NCBI GenBank assembly: GCA_013399305.1
Contig: VXAI01000138.1
Coordinates: 558,001-622,000 of the forward strand
Length of the DNA: 64,000 nucleotides
Direction of reading: 5' to 3'
From: Rostratula benghalensis
Taxonomy: Eukaryota > Chordata > Aves > Charadriiformes > Rostratulidae
Made by a program: the position numbers and the translations under genes. The notes beneath the pieces were generated by a model, which saw nothing but the letters and a program-made list of their open reading frames with translations, ran no database searches and was not told where the DNA came from. Numbering within the stretch: the first letter of the stretch is position 1; each line of letters opens with the position of its first letter. Below, one piece after another: positions 26,101 through 41,200 of this stretch.

Positions 26101-28226
26101 CCCAGAAGGATTACAAACCTGCTGAATCATCAGGAATTATATCCATGTAACTTGCCACATTATGTGCATTATGTCAGGAAGTTTAAAGTTAAGGTGCACT
26201 TTAGAGCCTTGCCTCAAGGAGGCCTAGAAGAACGCAAATACTAAATTTTGTCACTTGGATGGTTTTCAAATCAGTTCTCCCTCACGGTACAATTACTTTT
26301 AGAACCTGCATCACCATCTCTGAAATGCCTCACTACTTAGTGAAACCACCTTGCTGGTGATGACAGTGCCTTGGACAAATTTTCCCCTCCTACGTTGACA
26401 GGAAGCTATTTGCAAAGTTAAGCTCCAATTAAGCATCACTTGGGATCCGTTCTGATCCTTCCTAATGAAATTTTATCATACTTTTCTGTTTCAATGCATT
26501 TTACAAGGTTAGAGAGGAGAACATGGAGGTATTTGGATTTTGAGAGAACAAAGCCCTGAATGAATCCAGCAGCAGAAGGGCAGTGTGCTGTGGAAGTTGA
26601 CTGGGATGGTCTGATTTCCATAGTGCAAGGGGCATGGTGTCTGCAGAGACCCACTCCCCAGAAGACGTGCAGAGGTGGGAGGAACATCCTTTTGCCTTGT
26701 AACAGGCTCCGTCCTTTCCTCTGGACAACGCTGAAGCAACACTGAACGCCCACCATCCTCGGGGTGCGACAACCACAGCCAGAAACAAAGGCAGAAGTTG
26801 AGATGGTCTAAGGAACCTCCACCTTTGTCCTGCTGTAATTTTGAATTTAATCCCATTTTGCAACACCAAACAGGCAACGATAAGAGCCCCATACCCTGTT
26901 CGCATTCCGAACTGCGGGCACTGAGTTCAGGCTCCCACAGCACCGATGTCAGTGAAGTACCAGGGTACACCCAATGTGAGCAGCCAGATTTGTTGCCTCT
27001 CAGTTTTCTTCACGGAAGCAGTGGTGGTCACCTGTGATGACACCAACCAACCCACTCTCCGGGGCTAAAAGCTTTCGATAATTTATGTTTTATGACTGTC
27101 TTCTACTCCATTTCCTATACCTATTTTGGTTCCAGTTACTACAGCATGTATTTGAAACTTCTTTGAAGTTTTGAGCCATAAAAATTAGCACTTTCTTTTA
27201 GATTTTAATTGATTCCTTCCTTCATTTCACTTCTGTCCACCCTAATTCCTGCCCTGTGCTCTCCCTTTGAATAAATGCACTGCAATCTGATTGGCAAAGA
27301 ATATTGGTTGCACATTTGTATGAAACAGAAATGAGTAATCAACAATAAAGTTCACTACTAAATTTGCACTGCGGTATCAGCTGCAGTAATTAGCAGCTGA
27401 CCCCAGCTGCAATGGAAAGCACACACAGGACACACACAAAATGCCATAAATACAGATTCTAATGCAGATCTGAGCGATAAACCCCACCTCTGACACAGCA
27501 CAAGGAAGTTCCGTTGGAGTTAAACAACCATTACATGGCTCTTTAGGGGGACAAACCAGTCCTTCAACTTGCCAAGTGAAGTTTGCAGGTATTTTTCTGC
27601 AACTTCAGATTTGGGATGGGTGTGGGTGTGTGTGCACAACTAAAGCTTACTCATAATTCTGGGAGAAACACTTCCAAGGGAAAGAACCACCACCCTCTCT
27701 TTCCTTCCTCTCTCCCTCCTCCCCTTCTCAGTACCCGTAGCCTTACAGAATGTGGTAAGTTACATTTTTATTTTATAATGCGCTGGGAGTAATATTTGGG
27801 ATTGAATCCAAGTTGCTTTTGTTTATTAAACACTCTGAAATGCAGGAAACAGCTCCTCAGCTGATGATAGTTTAGAGTATTTCTTGTGTTCTGAAGATGA
27901 TGGCTAACTTCCTGAGCCAGCCAGCTCTCCTATTGGGCTGCTGAAAAATTTTCTGCATGAAAAATTGACATTACAGTGATTTTCTAATTAATATTCACAT
28001 ATGACTATTAAAGCTATCAGTACAGCTTTCATTTTTTGTATTTATTTTTGTGAACACCAGTTCATTGTTTCTTGATTCCAGGACACATTGAATGAAATCG
28101 TCACACCTCTGAAGGGAAATACTCCATCACTGGTTTAATACACAAAGATTTGACCAAGGCACATAAAACCACAGCATATGTGATACATTAATAAAATCTG
28201 CAAAATTCCCAAAGGAGTCATTTTAC
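17200..28226 (-). other. PRKCA: PRKCA intron 5 (11,027 bp)
   Basis: It contains the 42-bp minisatellite near 18.0 kb. Otherwise it is unique AT-rich sequence with short A or T runs, for example near 24.05 kb and 25.67 kb. Open frames such as 26509-26970 minus overlap others in different frames and resemble nothing known. The acceptor at its end is weak. Confidence 0.88.
17986..18111. repeat. Minisatellite, three 42-bp units
   Basis: Units lie at 17986-18027, 18028-18069 and 18070-18111. The first two are identical and the third differs only at its last base (T for C). Each begins GCTGGAGCAGAGCTGTGGGG. Because 42 is a multiple of three, two plus-strand frames stay open across it, giving a repeated 14-residue pattern that has no sign of being a protein. 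Near identity means the expansion is recent, and copy number is likely to vary among individuals. Confidence 0.95.
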
Positions 28227-28355
28227 CTGTCACTTCCAGTTTGTCACCAGTGACTTCAGCTTTGAGATAAATCCTTCCTCTTTTCTCCGTGTGGTCCATG
28301 CCGCAGAGGCTTGGGACGTTTATCACACATTGCTTATGAACATTCATATCACAGG
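28227..28355 (-). CDS. PRKCA: PRKCA exon 5: C-terminal half of C1B and linker to C2
   Basis: This 129-bp exon encodes residues 134-176 and the first base of V177. It completes the C1B finger with ligands C135, H140, C143 and C151 ([14 protein letters not shown], then SLC). It then runs through [17 protein letters not shown] into the first strand of the C2 domain. Residues 169-174 read TGDKLE here, compared with ADEKLH in the human protein, so the short C1B-C2 boundary loop has diverged while its surroundings are nearly unchanged. The donor is GTAAAA at 28221-28226, weaker than the GTAAGT used by neighbouring exons. The exon is symmetric (phase 1 at both ends), so skipping it would keep the frame but destroy C1B. 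Confidence 0.97.
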
Positions 28356-29247
<892 letters not shown>

Positions 29248-32200
29248 TTAATATATTGCTTCAAATACCATGAACTTTCTGGCTCTCAACTTACGCTACA
29301 GAAAAATGCATTCAAGCAAGTGGTTTATTCACAGCCCTTGGAGTGGCACCTACATCAGTGCAGGTTCTCCAGCATCACCTCCTGATTTTCCTGTGCTCTG
29401 GGCTTTTAAGAGTCTGTCAGCCCAGAGAACGGGCTTGTTCCTGTGGTTCATCTGCACTACATTTCATTGGTCGGCTGTACCTACACATGCAGGGACGGGG
29501 TTCAGCCCGTGGCCCAGGTGTCACACAGGGTCTCCCCATTTACCGTGTGCCTTCATCACCGTCCTGAGTCATGGCACAAATACAGCAGGAGAGGAGGGAA
29601 GTAACTGTTAAGGGGCTAACCTGAAATACAGTCAAATGCCTCTAAAATCAGGATCTTAAAGACAGGATGACCTTGAAATGCTGCAAATGTATAATTTATA
29701 TTATTGTAAAGGAAAGTGAACAAAGTCTAATTCGGCATGTAGTAAATATTTTACAGAAACTGCTACTCCCATCTGATTTTTGAATAGACTCTTATATTGA
29801 GGACATTTTAAGGCCACCACCAGCTTGGAAATGGTTTCTAATTTAAGACCAGTGAAAGGGAGTACATCCAAATCACTTAAATACATGACACACCCATATA
29901 CATTTGCTGTTTCTCTAAGGGGGGGATCCCCTTTGGAAAACATCCATAACCACGGAATTTACCTGCCCCAGCCTCTTCCCAACACTGGAGTCGTGTGTTG
30001 CCAAAATGAAGTGTGCCAGCCCCAGACTTGTGTGCACATCACCCGTGTTTTGCATCGTTTATGACCATTTCCAGCACCAGCTGCACTTTAGTCAAAACTA
30101 CCACTGCCCAACCTTGACCAGAAGTTGGGAAGAGCAGTGACTTCTTCATTAGAAAACGTTTGAAATCAATTTGTGCTAATGCTCTTTACAGAGGGACCAT
30201 GGAAATGATAAAATGCCAGGTCTTTCATACATTAAAACATTCTTAAAAAAACCCAACGACTGCCAAATGAGGCATCCAAATGTTTTTCTTCTGTTTACAT
30301 TCTACATTAAGATACCTTTATATTAGATAAGACGTACTAAATTGTCTTAAACAATAAACTAACCTTTCAACTTGTCACTAAAAGCTTTCCACAAAACCAA
30401 AAGCCTTCAAAATATCACATTTTACCATCCTTCACTTTGTGAAGGGTTGGGGTTTTTTCTTTTGGTAAACAATCAGTGTATGAAGGTTTTTTGGTTCTGA
30501 TTCTAAGTTTTACACTGAATCTCTAAGCACCCGTTTTCAGTGCCCAGGTAGAAAGTCTGTAATATCTTGGATAAAGAGTAAAGACTTTACAGTAAGAATT
30601 CAAATGGAGTCTATTTCACTAGTTCTGTTTGTTATACAGCCCAGATATGACATGCAAACTGCTAACAACCACGTTTATTTTGTAAACACAGTCAACCTAG
30701 GAGGAACACATTCAATGCTCCAGAGAACATCTGTTTCGTTATTTATTAAAGATATTGCCAATGGCTCTTGTGGTGTGGGGTCATGGGAACACTGCTTTAC
30801 TAAAGGCTTATCTGATGGATCGACCCTGACTATATGCCTTCCAAACAATTTAAAGCACATTTTCAAAGCTAATTCTTCCTTAAATTGTTTTGTTTAGAAG
30901 ACGTAAGGGGATTTGTTGCCTTATAAATATATACACTTAACCACTACTTTGGTAAGCACATCTGTTGCCGAGAAGGACAAAACCCACAGCTTCTATGGAT
31001 GACACTGAATAAACAGATTTTAAAAGTTGTGTTTAACATCTGACATAAGTGGTATTTATGAGTATAAAGTAATGATAGAGAGGGGAAGAACTATGGGAAA
31101 TTATTATAGTGCATGTCTACTAAATACATTGAACCTGGATATTATACTGAAATTATACAACAATCACTACCAAATAATTCCATCCCAACCCATGGAACAG
31201 ACGTGGTAATTAAGTTCAGCAGGGGTGTGTGTGTGGCTTAAAAATGTTGTGACATGTTAAGGACAACCAGACTGCACTCGCTGCAAAGCAGTGCCTGTAG
31301 CTTGGAACTACAAACACCAGCAACAGCATCCTCATAAACCAAGGAAATTAAACCAGTCACATGAATAAAGAAATAAATCCAGTTGGGTCAGACTTCGAGG
31401 TTGGCCCAGCAGGACTCAATGTGCATCGTCTGGATCATCACTTGCTTTCTAGGATACATGTTTTCTACCATTGTGTGAAAATGCCTACTGTATGATGTTT
31501 AAAATGAACAATTCAATGTGAATAGAAGAGCATCAAGCACGTTCTGACTACTACTAGTTATTATTCCATGTGCACACACAAAGCCACTTATTCCAAGCAC
31601 GACATGAAAAAAGAGGGCAAAGGAAAACAGTAGCAAAACTACTCCGGAAATGGGAACTTTACATGTGGAAATCTCTCTTAATAGAATTAAATAGAAGAAC
31701 CTAAAAGCATTTAACAGCTAACAAATAGGAGAACACACCCTTCATCAGTATTTAAACCTATTTTCTGTTTCAATCCTACTATTTTTTTTTATTTTTGGTA
31801 AACTGATGTATACAAAACACTGTTATTTTACAAGCAAGTCTGAGAACACACAGAGGAAGCCCCGAGTTCTCTCCACACCCATCATAGACCTGAAAACTGT
31901 ATGTTTTATTCCCTATTAATAGAGGGAATACACAGGCTTCTCACACACTTGCCTTCCAACCTATGGTTTACAACTATGTTAGTAATAATTACTACATCAC
32001 CAGTACTAATTACTTATACTATGAACAGCAATTAACTTATTGGTTGTTAATACATGTCAGTACTTCCCAATGATAAATTTGCATTAAGTGACTTATTACA
32101 GAGGAAACAGCATCGCCTTTAGCACTTTTTAGCCAGAGGTACAGTACTGAGTCAGAGGTAAGCTCCTGCAAATTTTCTTCAAATATCCCCTTTTAATCAA

Positions 32201-35200
32201 TGTAAACTTTCAATAATTCCCAAAGCATAGCTGGCAGTCATATTTCATAGTAAACACGGGGAGCCAAGCCAGGATATGACAGATGAACTGCCAAATAATG
32301 GCTGCTATTTGCAAGAGAATTGAACTTTGCACTAAACTTGGCATAAATTAATTGTGAAGCTCTAAAGGGAAAACCCACTTCTGTTTCCAAAATCCATCAA
32401 AATTATGAAAGGGGGAAAGCGGCAGCGAGAAAGCAATTGTTAAGCAGTGATGAATTATATGCTCTATCAAAATTCATGTTGTTTTCGTGCTAAAAAGTGA
32501 ATTCTCTGCTATTATTAAGACAATCCCCCATTTTTGTAAGTACAACTGAATGCAATATAATATAATTAAATGGGAAAGGAAACTCTGGGCAACCGATACC
32601 ATGGACATTTAAATATTTGTCTTTGAAAAACCTTTAAATTGGCAGAAATCTCGCCAGTGCTCTGCAATTCGAGTGCAGGAGAAGCCTGTAGTGGTACATG
32701 TGGGTGCAGCGTCCCCATGAAGATGGCTCACAATTGGGCACCTACACCCCATACAGCTCTGACAAAATCAAATTATTAACCAGTCTCCAAGCTGAGCCAC
32801 GCTTGTGGAGAGGCAGGCAGCCACGGAACCGCGCTGACCAGGGATCCCTGCTGTGCACAGACTTGTGCTATGGGGACCTGGTGAAAGAAAACCGAAAACG
32901 GAGCAGAAACCTTTGAAAAATAAAAAATGCTTTTGAGAAGTGACTCGCCCAGACCAACAGCTCTGCTTCTGGTAAGAGGGGTCTGGATTTGTTGCGGAGA
33001 GGGTCCGGAATCCGGCTGGGCTCCAGCAGAGGGAAGCAGAAGAACACAGAGGCATCTCGGTGGAACCCCAGGGTTTCCAGTCTAAGCGCTGCCAGTGAGC
33101 TCCATTTTGCCCCCCCCCAGCAGATTTCCACCGCTCCTGCACTTTCCCTTGGTTTAGCACAAATGGATCCATTTCCTTTATTGAAGAGCAATGGAAAGCA
33201 CCCCCCTGCGAGAAACCATTCCATAATTTTCCTGGCTCCAAGAGGGGTTGTGCAGTAATTGAAAGTGCATGGTTAACCAGCAGCACACGTCAAACTGAGC
33301 CTTAACACCTCACAAAATAGCTTAGGAGTATTATATTTCTGAGTTCTTTCTAAAAGCTCCCTTTTGATTAGAATTTTATCCCCCTTGATAGCAACATTGC
33401 ACTGACGATAGTTTTACAAGCAGTAAAACATCACTTTGCTTTTAAGTATAAAATATACACAAAGCACTGCGTTTGAGTTTGCACCAGTAGAGATTTTATA
33501 CACAAAGCAGGATCCTATTACTGCTTGTTAAAGTCCTGTCATAGTATGTGACCTGATAGTGTCAGTAACTGTGTCACCAGAGCACCCTATCTACAACCAA
33601 AACCTCTGCAACTACGCCCACGCTGACTTCCATTCAGCATCCTCCAGGTGACACACGGAGAACTGGTGTGACTTCGGGGAGGAATTTACATCAACGCTGC
33701 AGGCAAATCCCTGGGTGCCAGAGCCTGTACCAGTGATGGGGGTGAGTGGGGTGGAAATGCCTGCTTTTGGTCATTAATACCAACACACATGCACTGACAA
33801 GGCATTAGGCAGTATACAAGATTAATTAGCTTTTTTAAACTGTCTGTGGCTGGTGAAGAGGTTTTTGCCTTATCTGAACTGCTACTTTTGTGATCATTAC
33901 AAAGCAGAAAATGCAAAAATGCAAGTGTAAAAATATTTTGGGAGAAGCAGAAGATTACATTTTCCATTACAAAAATAACTTAAAGGGGTCCTGCAGCAGA
34001 TGACCCATTAGGTTGTATCAGGGCCTGCAACAACAAAGAATAATTTTGTGTAAATAAATGCAAATGAACCCAGTTTTCCATTTCCTACCTCCACAAAAGA
34101 ACTAAAGGATTGTTCTTCATCCCCAACTGAACACTTACAAACATATTTATTTACTAAATTAAAAGGTGTAAAGGAAAAGTAAGCCTAAAATATCCCAAAT
34201 CACTTCACTTAGAAGAAAAAATAAAATTCCTGAATGTCAGAGGCATAAATTATGGGATTATTTGAATTTGTATCAAAACCAGAAGGGGAGACAAAACATT
34301 CAATACATGCAAAACCATACCCAAATCGTTCTAAGAGATCACTGCTCCCCTTTACCAGCAGGAAAGCTCTGGGACTCCCCCAGGTCTGTTTTCCCCCCCG
34401 TTGACAGACAACCTTTAAACATTTCTGCTGTGACAGGAGCCCCGAGTCCCACACCTTTCTCTGTCCCCTCCAAATGCCTTTGAGGGATGAACTGGAAGCA
34501 ATGCAGCTCTAACAGATCAATGAAACCATTGCCATTTGTGAAAAGCTCTGGATATTAACAAGTGAATACAAGTTGATAAAACACATTTAGGAAGAGCCCA
34601 GCGTGTTTTTCTCTGTGTGGAGCCAAATCCCACATTCATCCCAGGCTGTCCTTGGGCAAATTTCTATTTCATTTGTGAAAGTCCTTAAATTCCAGCTTTT
34701 CTAAGCACCTTCCAAACAACCCCTGCAATAATCAACCCATTCGGACACCAGGTCTGTTTGAGTGACTTTATTCTATTTGCTATTTATTTTCCTGTTGGGA
34801 TGACAAAAATCAGGAGATTTGCACGGCATCTGAAGTTGAGAAAGCTGCTTCAGGCTGGAGGAGCTGCGAGAGCCAAGGGAGGCAGACGCTTCTACTGGAA
34901 ATAACTCCCAGGGCTTAAAATATGGCTTCTGTGATCAGAGCCCAGAAGCAAGAAACAGCAAAAAGCCCCTGTTTAACTGGTCACCAGCTCTCTCTGTTCC
35001 TTCCTGAGTGCAGGAGGCTGTGCTCATGGGAAAGGGAAAGCACAGAGAATTTGGGACTCTCGGGAATGATTTAGCGATGTAATGAAGTCAGTAACAGAAA
35101 GATCGTATCACTTTTTATTACAAAATGTAGAAATGCACGAATCCTGTTTCATATTTCCTCTCTCAGGGCTGCAGCGTAGAAATGTCTTGTTGCTTTCAGT

Positions 35201-38200
35201 AAAGGACAGTACAAGGTAAGTCTTCTGTTGCCCAAAGAGTCAAAAATATCATGGAAGAACACCAGCCAAGGATAACAACAAAAAACTCTTTTCCCATCAC
35301 TAAGACCACTTCTATTCTGTATTGATCTGAAGAGAGTTAGGAAGGTAAACAAACGGAAAAAGATTATATTTAATTAATAGCAACAATTATCAACAACTAT
35401 TTCCTTCTCTACACTTGTATAGAAGATAACTTGACCACAGTTCAAAAATGATTCAGAAGCAGATTTTTCAGTCCCCTCCTGGAATTCACACAAAATTATT
35501 ACTTTTAATTAAAAGAAACAGGTGGTCATTGAATCAACTGATTTTGATTGCTGCCTTTGTTCCTGTTCTTCTCGTGTAGAATAGTACTGATTGAGTTGGC
35601 AAAGGGAGAAAGAAGATCTGCACGACCATACTCACAGGGATTTGTAATTTCCTAATTACTATAAAGACAGTTCAATTCGGAAGGGACTTGGTGTTTACTG
35701 GCTCTTTTTTCTTCATTCTTCTTTAATGAAGAAACTGCAGTATCATTACAGAAAGTGCATAAACAAAAGATCTTGTCGGAAAGTGATTCATGAGGGGGAA
35801 GAAATGGAGCAAGATTTTGTTTGGGACATAATGTTACAGTGCACAAATATTTTAGTAAAGATTGAATCCAGGGATCTGGCAAAAGGACTGCTAAGGAAGA
35901 GAGAGGCACGGCTGCATATGCTTTGCTTAAAGAACTAATTTATCAGTTTTCTTATCTGCCAATTCATTAATTCATTTGTTGAACATCCTTTGCTCCTCAA
36001 GTAATTTTTACAATGTAAAGTTTAACTTTGATCTGATGGAAGAATGAAGTAAAACAAATTCTTGCTGTGTGAAAGGGTATTGCTATTTCTGGATAGGTAC
36101 AATAGGCTGGATTGTTTAATATTACAAATGATAATGTGGTTTCTATGCTTTCCAACAGAGCTGAACCGTGGCTAGGTGTAGCACATCAGTAAGGTGAGAA
36201 AGGCCTTACCACCAGTGGGTGATGCTGTCAGTGTCACTGCACTCTGTGACATCAGGCTGCATAGCAATCATTTCACATGAACACGTTTGTGTACACTAAC
36301 TTCTCATCAGTTTTTTAAAATGTCATTATTGGCCAACAGGCTCATGCTAGAGATGACAGGACTTAATTTTTTTGCCCCATTATCCTTAGCTGCAGCTCAT
36401 GCCATCCTGCTGTCCTTCACTTAGAGAAGGTGAAATACAATAAAGGCTGAGAAGACGTCCCCTGAAGTGCCCTGGTTTCTCCGTAGCAGCGGTGACCCCG
36501 AGCGCAGAGGTACCAGGCCCAGCCCTTGGACATCTGTCGTAGCTCGAATGCTATTCATACAGGGAGATGATGCACATCTACCCCAGCAGTAATCAGAATC
36601 AAGGCAGGGAAAAAATGGACTCAACTCTCTTTCAGAAGCCATCACAGCCATGAGTCAAGATAATACTTAAAATGTTATGTCTTAAGAAAGCATCTTTGTG
36701 ACCCTGAAGTTCTTGATTGTTGACAACAGCAAAAATGAAACTCAAGATTTTATTTTTAAAGCCAAAACTGCACTCAGATCCGTCTAACGTGGTTTGAAGA
36801 AAGGTCTTTACAACTATTAAGTGATAGATTTGAGCTCACATAAAGGTGAGCTGATTTGCCCAAAAATCTCAGAAGAAAGTAGCAGCAGAGCTATGAAGGT
36901 AGCTGTGAGTGCAGCTTTCTCAGCTGCTGCTCTTGCCTCTGAGCTACTCCAATACATGAGACCCTGACCAAGGGGTGTACCCTGCCCACCCCTCACACCC
37001 CAGAGCCCCTGGGGTGAACCCACCCTCTCACGAAGGCACACCGTACTCGCTCCCTCTAAGCCCTCACCACAGCACCCGGGCTCCTTCCCACCTCCCCCCA
37101 GCATCTGTGGCTTTGAGCAGGCTTCCAAGGAACGACATTCCTGCGTCTGGGTGTACTGCTACCAAAGAGGAGGATGTGATACCCATATACATCAACACAC
37201 GGCTCAAAATCCAAAGGCAAGCCCACGAACGTCTGCACAGATTCGTTGGTGGAAGCTGAGCACGGCAGGAGGGGGTTTCCTGAGCAGTGGAAAGGAAACC
37301 CAGGGAGAAGTTTATCCGTCCCAGGGCATTAGACACCCCAGAGCTCCCCACCTCTTTTACCTTTACTTCAGGTTAAATTCTGACAGCTTTGGGGTTTTTA
37401 TTATTTTTTTTGAACAAGCTTCACTGGAATCTTGCATTGATGTTTAACAGCAGAGCTTCTAAAAACTGCACATTTGATCTTCCTGGAAGAAGAGAGGACT
37501 CTGCCTTCGTGAAGAAAGGGATGGTTCTGGAAATTCAGGCCACACCGGGAGCGATTACAATCACCAAAAGTTTTTAAGAGATGACAGGCATGTGTCATTT
37601 TAAAAGGTTTCTCCTCAAAATACTTTGTCCTCACTTTCAATACTACAGAGTTTTAAGAGGTCTGTTTTGATCATCAGGGAGGGCATTCACACCATTAACT
37701 TCAGGCATCTTCACAGTAAAAGATTCCTCTCTTGTGCTCTCAGTTGTTCTTCAGAAGAGTTTTCTGTACTCTCTGGTGTGGAATTTAAATGCTAACTTCG
37801 ACCTGTCCCCCTGGTCGCAGACCCCCTAATCCCAAACACCAAAAGACAGAAAATACTGCAGCCCAGGACTTGATCTATGAATATCACTCCAGGAAAGGTG
37901 AAGTTCAAGAGCTGTGGGACAGCACTTCTGTGAGTAGAGTCAGGGCTGCAAAGATGCCTGGCAGCCATGGCCAATGCCAGGGCAAGGACTCTGTGTTTGC
38001 CATCACTTTATCCAGTGCCTTGCTCACTGAAATGCATTGCCAACCCCAGACTTGCACTGCTGTCATCTGTAAATAAAGACATTGTATTCCTTGTTCTAGA
38101 ACCTATATTTAAAAAAATAAGCACATACATTCTAATAAATAAACTTTAAAAATGTCCTGTCCATTACAAAATGAAGCATCTGTTTATTTTGGTGTAATGG

Positions 38201-41200
38201 CAAAATTGTGCTCACCATGTACAAAATTGGAAATAGCAATTTTTGAAAAGTCTGAGAAGTTTTTGGTTCAAAATCAGTCAGAACTTCATGATTCAGCAGC
38301 TTCCTCATACTAGAACTTGTGGGGTGTCCAACTGCTCCCCATTTGACAAATGTTATTAGAGACAGACACAGATTTGAAACACCAGAGCAAATTGCCTGAA
38401 AAGTTACTCACTGAATAATTCATCTTTGCCTGATAATTTATACACTGGTAAATCAGCTAAAAAAACAAAAAAAGAGGGAGGGAAGGAGGGTAGAATATGA
38501 ATAATTTAAACATACCATCTCAGGTTTGCTCTCTCTCTCAGCTCTGTCTGTTCAGAAGTACAGAATTTAGCACTAGGAATTAGGCTGACATTTCACAGCA
38601 TGGGCAAAATTTTGTTCCCCAAAGAGAAAAACCCAATGGAACGAGTGTACACACAAATTCCATTAATGATTGAAGGGTTTGATGCAAATATGTGTATCTG
38701 AAAATCTGCACCTCAGTGTGAAGAACGCTGCCTTCAAGAAACCCAAGGCAGGATCACACCATGGCAGGTTCTAAGGCACAAAGTCTATAACCCCTGAAAC
38801 ACCATTTATTTATGCCTTGGACAGATGTCTTTCCATATGTCTAAATAACCCTTCTTCAGAAAAGTAATTCAAGCACACTAAATTTTGCAGACCAAGGAAT
38901 ACAGAGACATTAGACTCGTTAGTATTTATAGAGCATTTGGTATCTTTTCCATAGCGAAGTCAGTATCTTCTCTTCTTCAGAAGTCCCTAATCCTACTCCT
39001 CCGAATTCAGTAAAACCCCTATCCCCAGGCAGCTCAGACTGAACGTGCAAGATGCTCTGACAAAAGCTTCTGTGCCCAAGTCCTGGCCTGACAACGGCAG
39101 AGACCACAGCCAAGCTCTCTGATCCAGAACATTTTCCCATAGAAGTGGAGCAGTTGCTATTTATTTATCCACTGATTAAAAATTCAGAAAACAAAACTGT
39201 AACCTGAAGAAAAAGTTAACTGCACAATAAGCCCCTGAAAGAATGACAGGCCTCTCGATTCTTCAACATTTGGCAGTGGTATTTTTGATTTAAAACCAAA
39301 ACTTGATGCTACTATCTGGGGAGAAAAGTGCTTCATTGTGAGCACAGTTGAGACCACACTCAGATTAAAAGAACTGACACAGATCTTCTGCCCTTTGGGC
39401 AGAATGTGACCCTTCTGAGGTTCCTAATCAAAAATCTGAATACAGTAAGGACTGTTGTAATCCCATTAAAGAAGGGTGAGCTCCAGCACTTGAAGCACTG
39501 AAAGGAGGATTTCCTCACGGCTGCCATCTCCGCTTTCCTTCCAAGACTGAGTGAGTCTCAACTGCTCTGCAGCATCAGGAAAAGCCATTTAGCAATGAAT
39601 AATAATATCACCTATAAATATTTCATATCTGGCAATTAACTCTGCACTGCTCAAAGCAAAGAAGATGCTGGGGATACAGGAAGGCCTCACCAAACCATTC
39701 AGTACCATTGCAACATCGTCTCCTAACCAGGTCTTCTGAGTGCCCATCCTGAGACCTTTTCGTGGACCCAAGTTTCAGCAATAAGCATTTCTGCTTCTCC
39801 TCCTTTAATGAGAGTGTTGAGCTGTTGATGGCAAAGGAGCTTCCCAGATTACACTGAAGGCTTTTCATTTGGAAGAAAGCCTGCACAGAAGCGTTTTGCT
39901 GGCAGAGTACCTCCAGCCAAGGGAAGGTGAGTTGAGACTCCTACTTTTCATTTCTCAGAAATCACTCGTGGGTAAGAACATCCCTTTGTGAAGCCTGACT
40001 ATGGAGATTTTGTAGCTGCAGAAAGCCCTGCAGCCCATTCCTAAACTAGACATTGTAAACCTCTGCATTGTAAAAGTCTGCTTCACCAGCTCTTGAGCTT
40101 ACACATCACAACTCCTCTGCATATGTTTCATGCTTCCTTCTCCTTGGCACAGCACCTCCCAGCCAGCACAAAGGAATGGTGTCCTAAATGGTGCTGTTCA
40201 TGTCACCCACCGTTTCTACAGTTTCTCCTCAAGTGCTCTACTTCCATTTCATACAGAAAATGTATAGCCAAGAGCAACAGACAAAAAAGTGAAGAGTTAA
40301 AAATAAATAGCTTGTTTTCATTCTCTTAACAAAGAGAAAAAATTGTGCCATTTTAGCTCTATCCTGGTTTCTACAAAATTCAGCCAGAAAACAGGTCCTG
40401 GAGTCCCTGCAATGGTTACAACTGTAAAGGACTTGCCAGCGTTGAGACAAGTCAGGCTGGACACTGCTCCTTGCATCATGCACCACAAACACGGTCTTTA
40501 GCTACGAGTTCTAGGGATAAAAAAATGTGAAAGATCTTAAATTGCATTCATAAAAGGAATTACAGCGCAATGCTTAGTCAGGGATTACAAAGCAGGCATC
40601 TATGAAAATTGTTTGTCAGATATGACAGCAGAATAAGTGCATTTTTCCTCGTCTGCAAGTAATATAATGCTTGAAAAGAAGAAGAAAAGAAACTGGTCTT
40701 CCCCTATAATCCCAGGATATAGATTAACATCGGCTTTTTCTATCGCTGCTGGCTAAGCCTTTGTAAGGCTGCCTCAAAAACAATTATTAAAATTAATCCC
40801 AGGTACAAATGGAATTGCACAATATTAATCCTGCTGAAACAAAAGTCTGCTATGATACACATGTAGAAGACTGACACGAGGAGCGCAGAAAGGAAAAAAA
40901 AAATCCTTGAAAACCAGTTCTGCTTGCACTGGTGAAGGGCTGGGCCTGTAGAAACACAGGACAATTGATGTCACCAGTCGGATGGAAATCCTTCCTTCTA
41001 CACTGGCCATCGCGGCAGCAACTAAGAGATTCATCGCTATCAGGAAGGTGGAGCAAATTCAAGGTGCTTGTAGTTGAAGACAAAAGAAAACATAAAAACC
41101 TGGGGAGAAAAATCCTTCTGTAACAGACTACCCCAAGTGCAAAACATGGAAAAACTTCAATGCAAAGCAAATATTTATGAATCAGCAGCCTGAAATTACA

